A DNA stretch of 26,407 nucleotides from Gammaproteobacteria bacterium (GCA_013288455.1 JABDBU010000008.1:1-26407), one strand, 5' to 3'; counted from the first letter of the stretch, positions 1 to 8,621 are shown. Notes: generated by a model not told the origin, from the sequence alone. Numbers and translations: made by a program.

Positions 1-445
1 AATTTGTAATATAAACTGATGTAGCGCCACTCACGCCACCATTAACAATTAATTTGTCAGTTGGCGAATTATCACCATTGAGCTACGTCCGTATATCTAG
101 GTTTCCTCCCATCCCTATATAATTGCCCTGGATCGTTAAGTTGCCTACATTTGCTGCAGTTGGATTAACTACTTGCGTTCCTGGCGATAACGTACCACCA
201 TTAGTAACCTGACCTGTTACTATACCTACACCAGTGAGGGTGCCTGCACGCCAGTGATGTCCGTTCCGATACAGACAACGTTGGTATTGGCCGGTGGTAA
301 ATTATTTGAGCACGCCGCTTTAGCGGGACACTCATAAACAATAACTAGACAACTGATTAGAGGCAGCAAGCTGCAACGAAACTTTCACCAAAAAAATGGG
401 AATTTTTTTAATTTGAAACGTCGTTTTTACTTTCATGGATTCCAT
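1..445 (-). pseudogene. Autotransporter (type V secretion) remnant, N-terminal part
   Basis: On the minus strand, translation can start at an ATG at 445 or 436 (MKVKTTFQIKKIP...) and gives a signal-peptide-like start that stops at a TGA at 334-332. In a second frame the sequence continues as CSNNLPPANTNVVCIGTDI, typical of the start of autotransporter passengers, and stops at 228-226. Back in the first frame comes GTLTGVGIVTGQVTNGGTLS, then NLTIQGNYIGMGGNLDIRT, an in-frame TAG at 85-83, and LNGDNSPTDKLIVNGG. This is the beta-helix repeat pattern of autotransporters just before the barrel. Two frameshifts plus one nonsense codon mean it cannot make a functional protein. The mature start and the pre-barrel repeats lie almost next to each other, so a large internal deletion is likely. 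The reading continues past position 1, where a barrel remnant might lie. The pseudogene call is firm; the family call rests on pattern recognition. Confidence 0.8.
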
Positions 446-612
446 AATCCTTGTAAACTGCCGTACACATGCTGTACGCCAAACATTGCATATTATACAT
501 TTTATACATTATATAAATTACAAAATGAATACATCAAGATATCACAATGATTCTCATAAGGGCAGATAAAGGATGGAAAAAATACCGACTTTTACTAAAA
601 ATTTAATTTTTA
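446..612. other. AT-rich intergenic region with a 9-bp tandem repeat
   Basis: This gap lies between the autotransporter remnant and the FAD oxidase, which point away from each other. It holds a perfect 9-bp tandem duplication, TTATACATT at 493-501 and 502-510. The AT-rich block could carry promoters in both directions: TTGCAT at 486-491 with TATATA at 510-515 on the plus strand, and TATAAT on the minus strand at 497-492. No convincing small gene was seen. An ATG at 573 opens a short frame that overlaps the oxidase start out of frame and shows no family resemblance. Confidence 0.45.
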
Positions 613-1971
613 ATGGACCATTATCAAAAATATCAGACAAGTTTCAGTGGATATCCTGTGCGACGCCCAAGACTTCTATTACGTCCCGAAAGCTACGCAG
701 GACTAGGGGTCACGAACCCAGATTGTATCGCGCGTGGTGCAGGTAGCCACTATGGCGATGCAGCGTTAAATCAAGACGGGCAGCTTATTTTAACAGAGCG
801 TCTAAATCGCTTTTTAAATTTTGATGAACAAGAAGGTATTATTTCTGTCGAGGCTGGTATCAGCTTAAAAAAAATTCTTGATGTTATCGTTTCCAGAGGC
901 TGGTTTTTACCAGTAACGCCAGGAACAAGTCACGTAACTTTAGGTGGTTGTGTCGCCGCAGATGTACACGGAAAGAACCATCATCATGCAGGTTCGCTTA
1001 GTCAATATGTATTAGCATTGGAGCTGATCACAGCGCATGGTAAGCGAATACTTTGTTCACCAAAGGTCCTTCCAGAGCTATTTTGGGCAACGATAGGTGG
1101 TATGGGTTTAACGGGAATCATCGGCACAGTAATGCTAAAGCTGAAACCCATCGAAAATGCTTACATGCTGGTGCAACATCAAGCAAGTGATAATTTACAA
1201 GAAATTTTTGATTTACTTTTGCAAAAAAATTCAATAAATGAATTAGGTGAATATTGCGTCGCTTGGTTAGATGGCTTAAATAGCCCTGTGGGTCAAGGTA
1301 TTGTGATATGTGCGCGCCATGCAAATGCAATTGATCTATCGGCGCAGCAGCGTTGTGAACCCTTTACCTTACATCCATATAAATCCTATACACTTCCTTT
1401 TTATTTGCCCAATGGCTTGCTTCATCCAACCTTGGTCAAAGTCTTTAACAAGTATTATCACTGGAGATTACACAAAAAAAAATCTCCCTTTTTATTATCT
1501 TACAGAGACTATTTTTATCCCTTAGATCGTCTCATGTACTGGCCGCGTTTATATGGTAAGCGTGGATTTTTACAATACCAATGTGTGGTGCCAGCAGAAT
1601 CAGCTTATCGAGTAACTGAGCAAATATTAACGACTTTAGCTACCAGAAAATGTCCGGTTTATCTCGCTGTATTGAAGCGTTTGGGTAAGGAAAGTCTAGC
1701 GCCCCTATCTTTTGCTTTACCTGGGTTCACCTTAGCATTAGATCTGCCTTTCTATTCTCAAGATCTGCTTAACTGCTTAGATCGTATAGATACGCTAGTT
1801 GTTGCGGCAGGTGGTCGTGTTTATCTGGCGAAGGATGCACGTTTAAGACCAGAAGTATTTCGTAATATGTATCCACGCTATAATGAGTGGTTAGCGGTCA
1901 AGCGATCTTGGGATCCAGAAAATAAGTTTAACTCAAGTCTAGCGAAACGCTTAGCAATGGTTAATTCCTGA
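613..1971 (+). CDS. DprE1-like FAD-dependent oxidoreductase
   Basis: A 452-aa flavoprotein of the PCMH-type FAD-binding family that contains decaprenylphosphoryl-ribose 2'-oxidase (DprE1). Visible family marks are GAGSHYGDAALN near residues 42-53, PGTSHVTLGG at 103-112 followed by HGKNHH at 119-124 (FAD-binding region), and a C-terminal block with LKRLGKE, LPGFTLALDLPF, GGRVYLAKDARLRPE and MYPRYNEW. The family oxidises C2 of a lipid-linked sugar as the first half of an epimerisation. The second enzyme (a DprE2-like short-chain dehydrogenase) is not in this window, so the real substrate is unknown. A stop codon three codons upstream (604-606) makes 613 the first possible ATG, but no good ribosome binding site precedes it. 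The last 21 nt overlap the 3' end of convergent prlC. Family confident, substrate not. Confidence 0.85.
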   Translation: MDHYQKYQTSFSGYPVRRPRLLLRPESYAGLGVTNPDCIARGAGSHYGDAALNQDGQLILTERLNRFLNFDEQEGIISVEAGISLKKILDVIVSRGWFLPVTPGTSHVTLGGCVAADVHGKNHHHAGSLSQYVLALELITAHGKRILCSPKVLPELFWATIGGMGLTGIIGTVMLKLKPIENAYMLVQHQASDNLQEIFDLLLQKNSINELGEYCVAWLDGLNSPVGQGIVICARHANAIDLSAQQRCEPFTLHPYKSYTLPFYLPNGLLHPTLVKVFNKYYHWRLHKKKSPFLLSYRDYFYPLDRLMYWPRLYGKRGFLQYQCVVPAESAYRVTEQILTTLATRKCPVYLAVLKRLGKESLAPLSFALPGFTLALDLPFYSQDLLNCLDRIDTLVVAAGGRVYLAKDARLRPEVFRNMYPRYNEWLAVKRSWDPENKFNSSLAKRLAMVNS

Positions 1972-3981
1972 ATGTTCTAAAAATGCTTGAATTTTCGGTG
2001 CACGGCCACGAAATTTTTTGAATAACTCTATAGCATCAACGGCGCCCCCTTGTTCTAGAATGGTATTTAAGAATGCTTGGCCTGTGGTTTTATTAAAGAT
2101 TCCATCTTCTAAAAATTTATAAAACGCGTCGCAGGATAGGACCTCTGCCCAAAGATAACTGTAATATCCTGCTGCATAACCACCAGCAAAGATGTGCGAG
2201 AATCCATGCTGAAATCGATTAAAAACAGCAACTGGCATAATATTAACCTGTGTTCGTATTTGATCGAGTAACGTTTGAACTTGTTGGTACCCTTTAGTGG
2301 GATCAAATTCAGTGTGTAAACGAAAGTCAAACAAAGAAATCTCTAGCTGCTTAAGCAACTGTAATCCCGCTTGAAATTTTCTAGTGGCATGCAACTGTTC
2401 TATCAGTGTATCAGGCAGCGGTTCGCCGGTGTGATGGTGGCAGCTAATCAAATGTAAGATGGATTTTTCCCAGGCAAAACACTCCAAGAACTGACTAGGA
2501 AATTCTATGACATCCCAGGCAACACCATTGGTGCCAGAAACATTCTCGTAGTCAATGAGCGTAAGCATGTGTTGCAATCCGTGGCCGAATTCATGAAATA
2601 AAGACACAACCTCTTCGTGGGTTAATAAAGCAGTCTCCGTGGATTCTACAGGGCAGGGGAAATTACAATTTAAAAAGACAATCGGTATTTGAATGCTACC
2701 ATCATGCAAACGCCGACGGGATTGGTAGTCGTCCATCCAAGCCCCTTCACGTTTTTCAGGTCTTGCATAAATATCTAGATAAAATTGGCCACGTAATCGT
2801 TGCTGTTCATCGATGATAGCAAAACAACGAACCTCAGAGTCCCAAACGTCGATATTTTTAATTTCTTGCACATGCATACTGAATAATCGATGAATGAGCG
2901 AGAAAAGGCCCGCTAATACTTTTTTAACTGGAAAATAGCACCGTAAAGCATCTTTTTTGATACCAAAGGTCTGTTCTCGTAATTTTTCTTCATAATACAA
3001 AACGTCCCATGGCTCTAGATGATCAATGTTGTCACGAAAACGCGCAAATTCGGATAAAGTTTCCCATTCAGTTTTTGCTTTGGATTGCACAGTAAAAAGT
3101 AATTCGTTTAAAAAAGCTATCACTTCCTCGGAGCTTTTTGCTATTTTATTGGATGCTAGGCTTTGTTGCGCATAATTAGAAAATCCCAGTAATTGGCTTA
3201 ATTCATGGCGTAAACTGAGTATCTGGAAGATAATAGAACTATTATCAAATGCAGGATTAGCAAGATCGGAGGCGCGAGTGATATAGGCTTCATATAGCGT
3301 TTTTCGTAACGAGCGGTTATCTGCATGGATCAATATCGAGTAATACGACGGATAGTCGAGTGTTAGTAAATAACCCGATAGCTCACAGTCAACGGCTGCT
3401 TTTTCTGCTTTAGCAATGATACGATCCGGTAGACCAAGCAATTGAGTTTTGTCTGGAATTAGCGTAGACCAACTCGTCGTGGCATCCAATAGATTGGTTT
3501 CAAATTGATTCGATAATTTAGCAAGTTCCGCTAGGATATCGCGATACCTTTTTTTCCCCTGTTCAGGTAGATCGACACCACCTAAGTGAAAATCATGTAA
3601 TGCATTGTGTAGACACTTTTCCTGAGCATAATCAAAGTGATAATCACTGTTCGCTAGGACTTTAATAGCTTGATAAAGTAAGGTATTTTGATCGAACTCC
3701 GCACTATATTCGCTGAGCATGGGTAAACATTTATCATAAGCTGCTCGTAGTTCAGGGGTTTGTTTCACTGCATGCAAGTGATTAATCGGGGACCAAAATC
3801 GCTGAATGTTATCACTTAAATCATCAAGGTTATCGATTAAACTCCAGTCAAGCGGGGTTACGCCTGCCAATAAATGCGAGAGTGCTTCCCTATTTTTTGC
3901 GAGGATTTTTTCTAATTCAGCAACCATGGTCAACGGATTTATTTTCGAAAATTGCGGTAACGTAGATGCAGTGCTGGTCAT
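1951..3981 (-). CDS. prlC: Oligopeptidase A (M3 family zinc metallopeptidase)
   Basis: A 676-aa cytoplasmic metallopeptidase that degrades short peptides, including cleaved signal peptides. The M3 zinc site is clear: HEFGH at residues 463-467 within LFHEFGHGLQHML, and the downstream glutamate ligand in GVAWDVIEFPSQFLE. The upstream stretch GAWMDDYQSRRR and the C-terminal FAGGYAAGYYSYLWAEVLSCDAF are also typical of PrlC/OpdA. Length is normal for the family (about 680). An AGGA ribosome site sits 7 nt before the ATG. It starts 38 nt after recA ends on the same strand, so both may be on one transcript, and its last codons overlap the 3' end of the convergent oxidase. Confidence 0.95.
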   Translation of the reverse strand: MTSTASTLPQFSKINPLTMVAELEKILAKNREALSHLLAGVTPLDWSLIDNLDDLSDNIQRFWSPINHLHAVKQTPELRAAYDKCLPMLSEYSAEFDQNTLLYQAIKVLANSDYHFDYAQEKCLHNALHDFHLGGVDLPEQGKKRYRDILAELAKLSNQFETNLLDATTSWSTLIPDKTQLLGLPDRIIAKAEKAAVDCELSGYLLTLDYPSYYSILIHADNRSLRKTLYEAYITRASDLANPAFDNSSIIFQILSLRHELSQLLGFSNYAQQSLASNKIAKSSEEVIAFLNELLFTVQSKAKTEWETLSEFARFRDNIDHLEPWDVLYYEEKLREQTFGIKKDALRCYFPVKKVLAGLFSLIHRLFSMHVQEIKNIDVWDSEVRCFAIIDEQQRLRGQFYLDIYARPEKREGAWMDDYQSRRRLHDGSIQIPIVFLNCNFPCPVESTETALLTHEEVVSLFHEFGHGLQHMLTLIDYENVSGTNGVAWDVIEFPSQFLECFAWEKSILHLISCHHHTGEPLPDTLIEQLHATRKFQAGLQLLKQLEISLFDFRLHTEFDPTKGYQQVQTLLDQIRTQVNIMPVAVFNRFQHGFSHIFAGGYAAGYYSYLWAEVLSCDAFYKFLEDGIFNKTTGQAFLNTILEQGGAVDAIELFKKFRGRAPKIQAFLEHSGINHC

Positions 3982-4019
3982 AGAGGAATCCTGCTAGCTT
4001 TTTAGATGATCAGGCATCG

Positions 4020-5072
4020 CTAATCAACTGCTTCTGTTTCAAGCTCTAGTGTCTCAAGATTTTCAGAAGCTTTTTGTACGGGTTTATTGAGCAAGGATTC
4101 ACGGATCTTGACTTCTAGCTCCAGGCAAAGTTCTGGATGTTCCTTTAGAAATTGCTTTGTGTTTTCTTTGCCTTGACCAATGCGATTGCCCTGATAGCTA
4201 TACCACGCTCCCGCTTTGTCGATTAGTCCATTGTTTACACCCAATTCAATGATTTCACCGTGCCGGCAAATACCAAGGTTGTAGAGAATATCAAACTGTG
4301 CTTGCCTAAATGGCGGAGCAACCTTATTTTTAACAACTTTGACACGAGTTTCATTGCCTACAATTTGGTCACCTTGTTTGATCGGTCCGGTTCGGCGTAT
4401 CTCTATACGTACGGAAGCGTAAAATTTCAGAGCATTGCCACCAGTCGTAGTTTCTGGATTTCCAAACACAACCCCAATTTTCATACGAATTTGATTAATA
4501 AAAATAACTAAAGTATTCGAACGCTTAATATTTCCAGCCAATTTACGCAAAGCCTGTGACATTAAACGTGCTTGTAGTCCCATATGTAAGTCGCCCATTT
4601 CTCCTTCAATTTCTGCACGTGGGACAAGTGCAGCGACGGAATCAATAACAATAACATCCACTGCATTCGATCGAACTAAGGTATCGACAATTTCTAACGC
4701 CTGTTCACCCGTATTAGGTTGTGAAAGCAAGAGATCATCGAAGTTAACGCCAAGCTTACCGGCGTAAATTGGATCAAGAGCATGCTCAGCATCGATAAAA
4801 GCGGCAATACCGCCATTTTTTTGACTTTCAGCAATAGTATGTAGGCTTAGCGTGGTCTTGCCGCAGGATTCGTGCCCAAATACTTCGGTAACACCTCCGC
4901 ACGGCAACCCGCCAACACCCAAAGCAAGATCCAGACTTAAAGAACCAGTCGATATGGTTTTTACGGGAATTTGACTTGTATCCCCTAAACGCATGATAGC
5001 ACCTTCCCCGTGCTGTTTTCTAATTTGACTCAATGCGATATGGAGGGATTTATTTCTTGCGTCAGTCGCCAT
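4020..5072 (-). CDS. recA: Recombinase A
   Basis: RecA binds single-stranded DNA as an ATP-dependent filament and drives homologous pairing in repair. The 350-aa product begins [21 protein letters not shown] longer frame back to 5156 exists, but the extra 28 residues do not fit the family and the AAGGTGG site before 5072 decides the start. Visible motifs: P-loop GHESCGKTT at residues 66-74, [10 protein letters not shown], the Walker B strand [12 protein letters not shown], the L1 region EIEGEMGD and the L2 region [18 protein letters not shown]. The P-loop has His at 67 and Cys at 70 where Pro and Ser are usual. The C-terminus is acidic, as expected. No recX follows; prlC does. No CTGT-N8-ACAG LexA box was seen in the 88-nt gap to hldE. 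Confidence 0.97.
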   Translation of the reverse strand: MATDARNKSLHIALSQIRKQHGEGAIMRLGDTSQIPVKTISTGSLSLDLALGVGGLPCGGVTEVFGHESCGKTTLSLHTIAESQKNGGIAAFIDAEHALDPIYAGKLGVNFDDLLLSQPNTGEQALEIVDTLVRSNAVDVIVIDSVAALVPRAEIEGEMGDLHMGLQARLMSQALRKLAGNIKRSNTLVIFINQIRMKIGVVFGNPETTTGGNALKFYASVRIEIRRTGPIKQGDQIVGNETRVKVVKNKVAPPFRQAQFDILYNLGICRHGEIIELGVNNGLIDKAGAWYSYQGNRIGQGKENTKQFLKEHPELCLELEVKIRESLLNKPVQKASENLETLELETEAVD

Positions 5073-5160
5073 GGATGCCACCTTCAAAAAATTGCACGGG
5101 AAATAGACTTCAGTCTGCATTATGGCATAGACTAGACCGTCGTCTCTAGATGGCATTTCA
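5073..5160. promoter_or_regulatory. Divergent recA/hldE control region with a short dyad
   Basis: Only 88 nt separate the two start codons, so both promoters must lie here or inside the neighbouring genes. AGACTTCAGTCT at 5105-5116 is a dyad of AGACT arms around 2 nt, in the recA leader. A second pair of arms, TCTAG and CTAGA, flanks 8 nt further out. A weak minus-strand -10 (CATAAT) is present. The canonical gammaproteobacterial SOS box is absent. The use of the dyad is unknown. Confidence 0.35.
5078..5085 (-). promoter_or_regulatory. recA ribosome binding site
   Basis: On the minus strand this reads GAAGGTGG and ends 5 nt before the ATG at 5072-5070. Its AAGG core is 8 nt from that ATG. 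It supports the 350-residue start over the upstream in-frame ATG at 5156. Confidence 0.7.
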
Positions 5161-6597
5161 ATGAAAATTCAAGTCCCCGTATTTAATTCTATTCGTGCTT
5201 TAGTGGTTGGTGATGTCATGTTGGACCGTTATTGGTCGGGCGAGACCTCTAGAATTTCTCCTGAGGCGCCCGTGCCAGTTGTCCATGTGACAGCAGTTGA
5301 AGAACGTCCTGGTGGAGCAGGGAATGTTGCCTTAAATGTTGCTGCTTTAGGTGCGAGCGTGGATTTACTAGGTTTTTGTGGTGCAGACCAAGCGGGAGAT
5401 GATCTTGAAAAAAAATTGAATGAAGCAGGTGTTACCAGTTATTTACAGCACGTGCCGCAATTTCCAACCATAATAAAGCTGCGTGTGTTCAGTTTGAATC
5501 AACAGTTAATCAGGCTTGATTTTGAAAAACCTGATTATCAGATTGATTACGCGCAACTGCAACTGTTATTTGAACAGCGTCTGGTTCATGCGGACCTCGT
5601 TATTTTATCGGACTATGCCAAGGGTTGTTTGACATATGTACAGGACTTAATTCAGAGTGCGCGGCGAGCGGGGAAACCCGTTTTTGTTGATCCAAAACGA
5701 AATAATTTTAATTGTTATAAGGGCGCCACAGTATTGACACCTAATCGCCGAGAATTTGAAGTGGTTGTAGGGCCATGTGATGGCGAAAAAGTATTATCAC
5801 AAAAGGGATTAGAGTTTTTAAAAACCTATGATTTACACGCTTTAGTCTTGACTCGCGGTGAGCAAGGAATGACATTGATATGGCAGAATCAACCCGAGGT
5901 TCACCTCCCTGCATTGACAAAGCAAGTCTATGATGTAACCGGCGCAGGCGATACGGTAATTGCTTGCTTGGCCCTAGCCTACGTAGCAACAAAAAAAGAC
6001 CTGGCCGTATCAGCGCAGCTGGCCAATATTGCTGCTAGTATCGTGGTTGGAAAACTAGGAGCAGCCACGGTTAGTCCAGCAGAGCTAAGGCGCGCTATTC
6101 AAATATGGCAATTTCCCATGCGTCGAGGTGTTTTATCCGAAGCGGAGCTTAAAATTGTGGTGGAGGACGCAAAAGCGCATGGCGAATGCATCGTCATGAC
6201 AGGCGGCTGTTTTGATATTTTACATGCCGGTCATGTCACTTACTTAGAGCGTGCTAAATCCCTAGGGGATCGTTTAATTGTTGCTGTCAACAATGATGCA
6301 TCGGTCTCGCAACTAAAAGGTGTAGGACGCCCAGTCATTAACCTGTCAGAGCGAATGGCGGTATTAACTGGCCTATATATGGTTGACTGGGTTGTTTCTT
6401 TCGATGAAGTGACACCAGAGCGCCTTATTAAGTCGATTGCACCGGACATTTGGGTTAAAGGAGGAGATTATCAATTAGCTGATTTACCAGAAGCTGCCAC
6501 CGTGAGAGCCTATGGTGGCCAAGTTCAGATAATGAATTTAGTAACAGGTTGTTCTACTAGTGCGATCATTTCCGCTGTCAAAGGAGAGAGCGTGTGA
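5161..6597 (+). CDS. hldE: Bifunctional heptose 7-phosphate kinase / heptose 1-phosphate adenylyltransferase
   Basis: A 478-aa fusion that makes ADP-D-glycero-manno-heptose for the LPS inner core. The N-terminal half (about 1-320) is a ribokinase-fold kinase: [33 protein letters not shown], and the catalytic-base motif DVTGAGDTV with D264. The C-terminal half (about 340-478) is a nucleotidyltransferase with [15 protein letters not shown] (HAGH at 355-358), VAVNNDASV and KGGDY. Length and domain order match HldE (about 477). The stop overlaps the GTG of hldD by 4 nt, which indicates translational coupling. Legionella LPS is generally described as lacking heptose whereas Coxiella keeps these genes, so the pair fits a Coxiella-like relative better. 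The ribosome site is weak. Confidence 0.96.
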   Translation: MKIQVPVFNSIRALVVGDVMLDRYWSGETSRISPEAPVPVVHVTAVEERPGGAGNVALNVAALGASVDLLGFCGADQAGDDLEKKLNEAGVTSYLQHVPQFPTIIKLRVFSLNQQLIRLDFEKPDYQIDYAQLQLLFEQRLVHADLVILSDYAKGCLTYVQDLIQSARRAGKPVFVDPKRNNFNCYKGATVLTPNRREFEVVVGPCDGEKVLSQKGLEFLKTYDLHALVLTRGEQGMTLIWQNQPEVHLPALTKQVYDVTGAGDTVIACLALAYVATKKDLAVSAQLANIAASIVVGKLGAATVSPAELRRAIQIWQFPMRRGVLSEAELKIVVEDAKAHGECIVMTGGCFDILHAGHVTYLERAKSLGDRLIVAVNNDASVSQLKGVGRPVINLSERMAVLTGLYMVDWVVSFDEVTPERLIKSIAPDIWVKGGDYQLADLPEAATVRAYGGQVQIMNLVTGCSTSAIISAVKGESV

Positions 6598-7547
6598 TTA
6601 TTGTTACAGGAGGTGCTGGTTTTATTGGCAGTAATCTCGTAAAACAATTAAATGTAGACTATCCCGACTGTCCCATCGTAGTTGTGGACGATCTTACAGA
6701 AGGAACTAAATATAAAAACATGCGTGATTGTATGCTTGCTGATTATTTAGATCAGTATGATTTTCTGAAACAAATAGAACAGAATAAATATTTTCCCCGT
6801 TTAAAGGCCATTTTTCATCAAGGCGCTTGCTCTTCAACAACGGAATGGAATGGGCAATATATGATGAAAAATAATTATGAATATTCCAAAGTCCTTTTAA
6901 ACTATTGTTTAGCTTGGAAAATTCCCTTCATCTATGCTTCTAGCGCTGCTGTTTACGGTTCCTATGGTGTATTTAGGGAATTGCAGCAATACGAGGCACC
7001 AGAGAATGTTTATGCTTATTCCAAATATCTATTTGATCAGTACGTACGTAATGTCTTGTGTTTCGCAAAGAGTCAAGTGACTGGGTTACGTTACTTTAAT
7101 GTTTATGGGCCTAAGGAAAGCCATAAAGGCAAGATGGCTAGTGTGATCTTTCATGCCGCTCAGCAATTAAGAGAAACAGGAATCATCAATTTATTTCAAG
7201 GAAATGATGGTTATGAAGATGGTGAACAGCAACGAGATTTCGTCTATGTAGATGATGTAGTGGCGGTGAATTTATGGTTTTTAAAATCAAAAAAAAGCGG
7301 AATCTACAATGTTGGAACAGGCTGTAGTGCAAGTTTTAATAGTTTGGCGCAAGCAGTGATTAATTTTTATGGTAGAGGCCAGATTTGCTACATTCCTTTT
7401 CCAGTGGCATTACAAGGTCACTACCAAAGTTTCACGCAAGCTGATCTTTCTCAATTACGTGCCGCAGGTTATCAAACGACATTTCGGTCTATTGCACAAG
7501 GCGTTCGGGAATATCTTTCCATAATACATAAAAGTATTACCGTTTAA
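6594..7547 (+). CDS. hldD: ADP-L-glycero-D-manno-heptose 6-epimerase
   Basis: This 317-aa short-chain dehydrogenase-type epimerase converts ADP-D-glycero- to ADP-L-glycero-manno-heptose, the final step after HldE. The NAD(P)-binding motif is VTGGAGFIGSN at residues 4-14. The active site shows HQGACSSTTEW at 75-85, SSAAVYG, and the YxxxK pair Y140/K144 in VYAYSKYLFDQY. RYFNVYGPKE and QRDFVYVDDVV are also characteristic. It starts with GTG inside the hldE stop (GTGA overlap), with AAAGGAGAG just upstream, so the two are co-translated. Length is close to the usual 310. Confidence 0.96.
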   Translation: MIIVTGGAGFIGSNLVKQLNVDYPDCPIVVVDDLTEGTKYKNMRDCMLADYLDQYDFLKQIEQNKYFPRLKAIFHQGACSSTTEWNGQYMMKNNYEYSKVLLNYCLAWKIPFIYASSAAVYGSYGVFRELQQYEAPENVYAYSKYLFDQYVRNVLCFAKSQVTGLRYFNVYGPKESHKGKMASVIFHAAQQLRETGIINLFQGNDGYEDGEQQRDFVYVDDVVAVNLWFLKSKKSGIYNVGTGCSASFNSLAQAVINFYGRGQICYIPFPVALQGHYQSFTQADLSQLRAAGYQTTFRSIAQGVREYLSIIHKSITV

Positions 7548-7551
7548 TTCA

Positions 7552-7579
7552 TTGCTTCATTAATTATGTATTCTATAGA
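7552..7579 (+). promoter_or_regulatory. Candidate promoter for the comEA-like gene
   Basis: TTGCTT at 7552-7557 and TATAGA at 7574-7579 are 16 nt apart, 47 nt upstream of the start codon and just after the hldD stop. It resembles a sigma-70 promoter, found by eye only. Confidence 0.35.
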
Positions 7580-7611
7580 CTGATGATTCTGGTTCAGGAC
7601 ATATTTATTTA

Positions 7612-7617
7612 AAGGAG
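7612..7617 (+). promoter_or_regulatory. Ribosome binding site that fixes the comEA start
   Basis: AAGGAG lies 8 nt before the ATG at 7626. A GTG at 7617 overlaps the site itself and is therefore unlikely to be the start. Confidence 0.75.
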
Positions 7618-7625
7618 TGTTGATT

Positions 7626-7982
7626 ATGGATATTTATTCTTCTTTATTTGCCACATTATTAACCACAGTTCTTGCAACACCCGCTGTAGCAGCTATCTAC
7701 CCTGTTGAGATCGCTCATGGTGCCCCCATGACGCAGAATCAAAAGGTGAGTCTTAATTCAGCCGGTTTGCCACAGAAAGGTATTACAGCCAATGTTAATA
7801 TCAACACAGCTGGTGCTGAGACGTTGGTGTCTGAGTTAAGGGGTATTGGTCAAAAACGAGCGAAAGCGATTATTGCTTTTAGAGAGCAGAATGGCCCTTT
7901 TAAATCGATTGATGATTTAGCTAAAGTGAAAGGTATTAGTAAAAGGATTGTTGAGCAAAACCGCGATAAAATAGACGTTTAG
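7626..7982 (+). CDS. comEA: Secreted helix-hairpin-helix DNA-binding protein, ComEA-like
   Basis: A 118-aa protein with a signal peptide (about 1-23, ending LATPAVAA) followed by a short linker and a C-terminal ComEA-type double helix-hairpin-helix domain of about 60 residues: NVNINTAGAETLVSELRGIG, KRAKAIIAFREQNGPFKSID, LAKVKGISKRIVEQN. Family members bind double-stranded DNA in the periplasm and help pull it through the outer membrane during natural transformation. Small exported ComEA proteins of this layout are common in gammaproteobacteria. ATG at 7626 is chosen over the in-frame GTG at 7617 because AAGGAG lies at the right distance. The gene seems to be transcribed alone. Other competence genes are not in the window, so the uptake role is inferred. 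Confidence 0.87.
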   Translation: MDIYSSLFATLLTTVLATPAVAAIYPVEIAHGAPMTQNQKVSLNSAGLPQKGITANVNINTAGAETLVSELRGIGQKRAKAIIAFREQNGPFKSIDDLAKVKGISKRIVEQNRDKIDV

Positions 7983-8133
7983 AATGATGGTGTGATAAGA
8001 GCAGCGGCGAGAGCTTGTGATATGTAAATATGTCATCTGTGCGGCGCCGCTTCTCGTAATGATAGCAAATATCAGCCATGGGCCGATGAACATGGTCATT
8101 TTTACATGGAAGATTATATCTGTAGACCTTGGC
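7983..8133. other. Convergent gap with GC-rich inverted repeats
   Basis: The comEA-like gene and the cytochrome gene face each other across 151 nt. AGCGGCG at 8003-8009 can pair with CGCCGCT at 8045-8051, and GCGGCGCCGC at 8041-8050 is itself a perfect palindrome. No T-run follows on either strand, so an intrinsic terminator is not assured. Confidence 0.35.
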
Positions 8134-8571
8134 TTAGTGAAGTTTTCCGGTTACATAACGAGTTGCTGCTTCCAGATCAGTTGGTGAGCATTCCATACAG
8201 GTTCCTCTGGGTGGCATGGCATGGTAACCGTCTTGTACATGTTTTAATAAAATAGAGAAGCTTTTTTTGATTCGTAGCTTCCAGTCTTCCTTATTGCCAA
8301 AGCGCGGTGCTCCTGCTACCCCGCTGCTGTGGCATAAGCTGCAATGCTTGTCAAATACCAATTTACCTAGATGGCCCTGTGCGTTGCGAAAAGGAGGTTG
8401 AGGTATTATCTCAGCTTTGATGCGCACTTTACCAATTGGAGCAATGCGATTTTCGGTGGCTTCAATCGATGGATCAAAGAAGTCTGCGTAAAGGCAGGTG
8501 CTAAAATTCAAAAATAAAAGAAACAGAACAGTTTTTTTTATTGTATGCCCTACGATTGCTATGCGATGCAT
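8134..8571 (-). CDS. Periplasmic cytochrome c5-type monohaem protein
   Basis: A 145-aa exported c-type cytochrome. Residues 1-29 form a signal peptide ending STCLYA. The haem attachment site is CSLCH at 77-81, followed by GAPRFGNKEDW. The distal Met ligand is in HAMPPRG (M119), and the extra pair CMEC (125-128) with DLEAATRYV is the mark of the cytochrome c5 family. It is expected to carry electrons in the periplasm; its partners cannot be told from the sequence. It lies 50 nt downstream of the aldolase on the same strand, so the two may share a transcript. The ribosome site in front of the chosen ATG is poor. Confidence 0.9.
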   Translation of the reverse strand: MHRIAIVGHTIKKTVLFLLFLNFSTCLYADFFDPSIEATENRIAPIGKVRIKAEIIPQPPFRNAQGHLGKLVFDKHCSLCHSSGVAGAPRFGNKEDWKLRIKKSFSILLKHVQDGYHAMPPRGTCMECSPTDLEAATRYVTGKLH

Positions 8572-8621
8572 ACCTATAGTCGTACTTTTTTGCTGAGTCT
8601 TAAAGATTTTGTGTGATCATT

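Noticed and set aside
573..740. Upstream ATG at 573 as an alternative start for the FAD oxidase
   Set aside because: It is in a different frame from the oxidase and would need a frameshift; the 613 start already covers the conserved N-terminus.
5073..5156. 28-residue N-terminal extension of RecA
   Set aside because: The residues do not match RecA starts, and AAGGTGG is well placed for the ATG at 5072.
8028..8248. Plus-strand frame reading ICHLCGAASRND... with a CxxC pair
   Set aside because: Preceded by a stop, has no usable start before its middle and runs antisense into the cytochrome gene. Resemblance to a zinc or rubredoxin-like protein is superficial.
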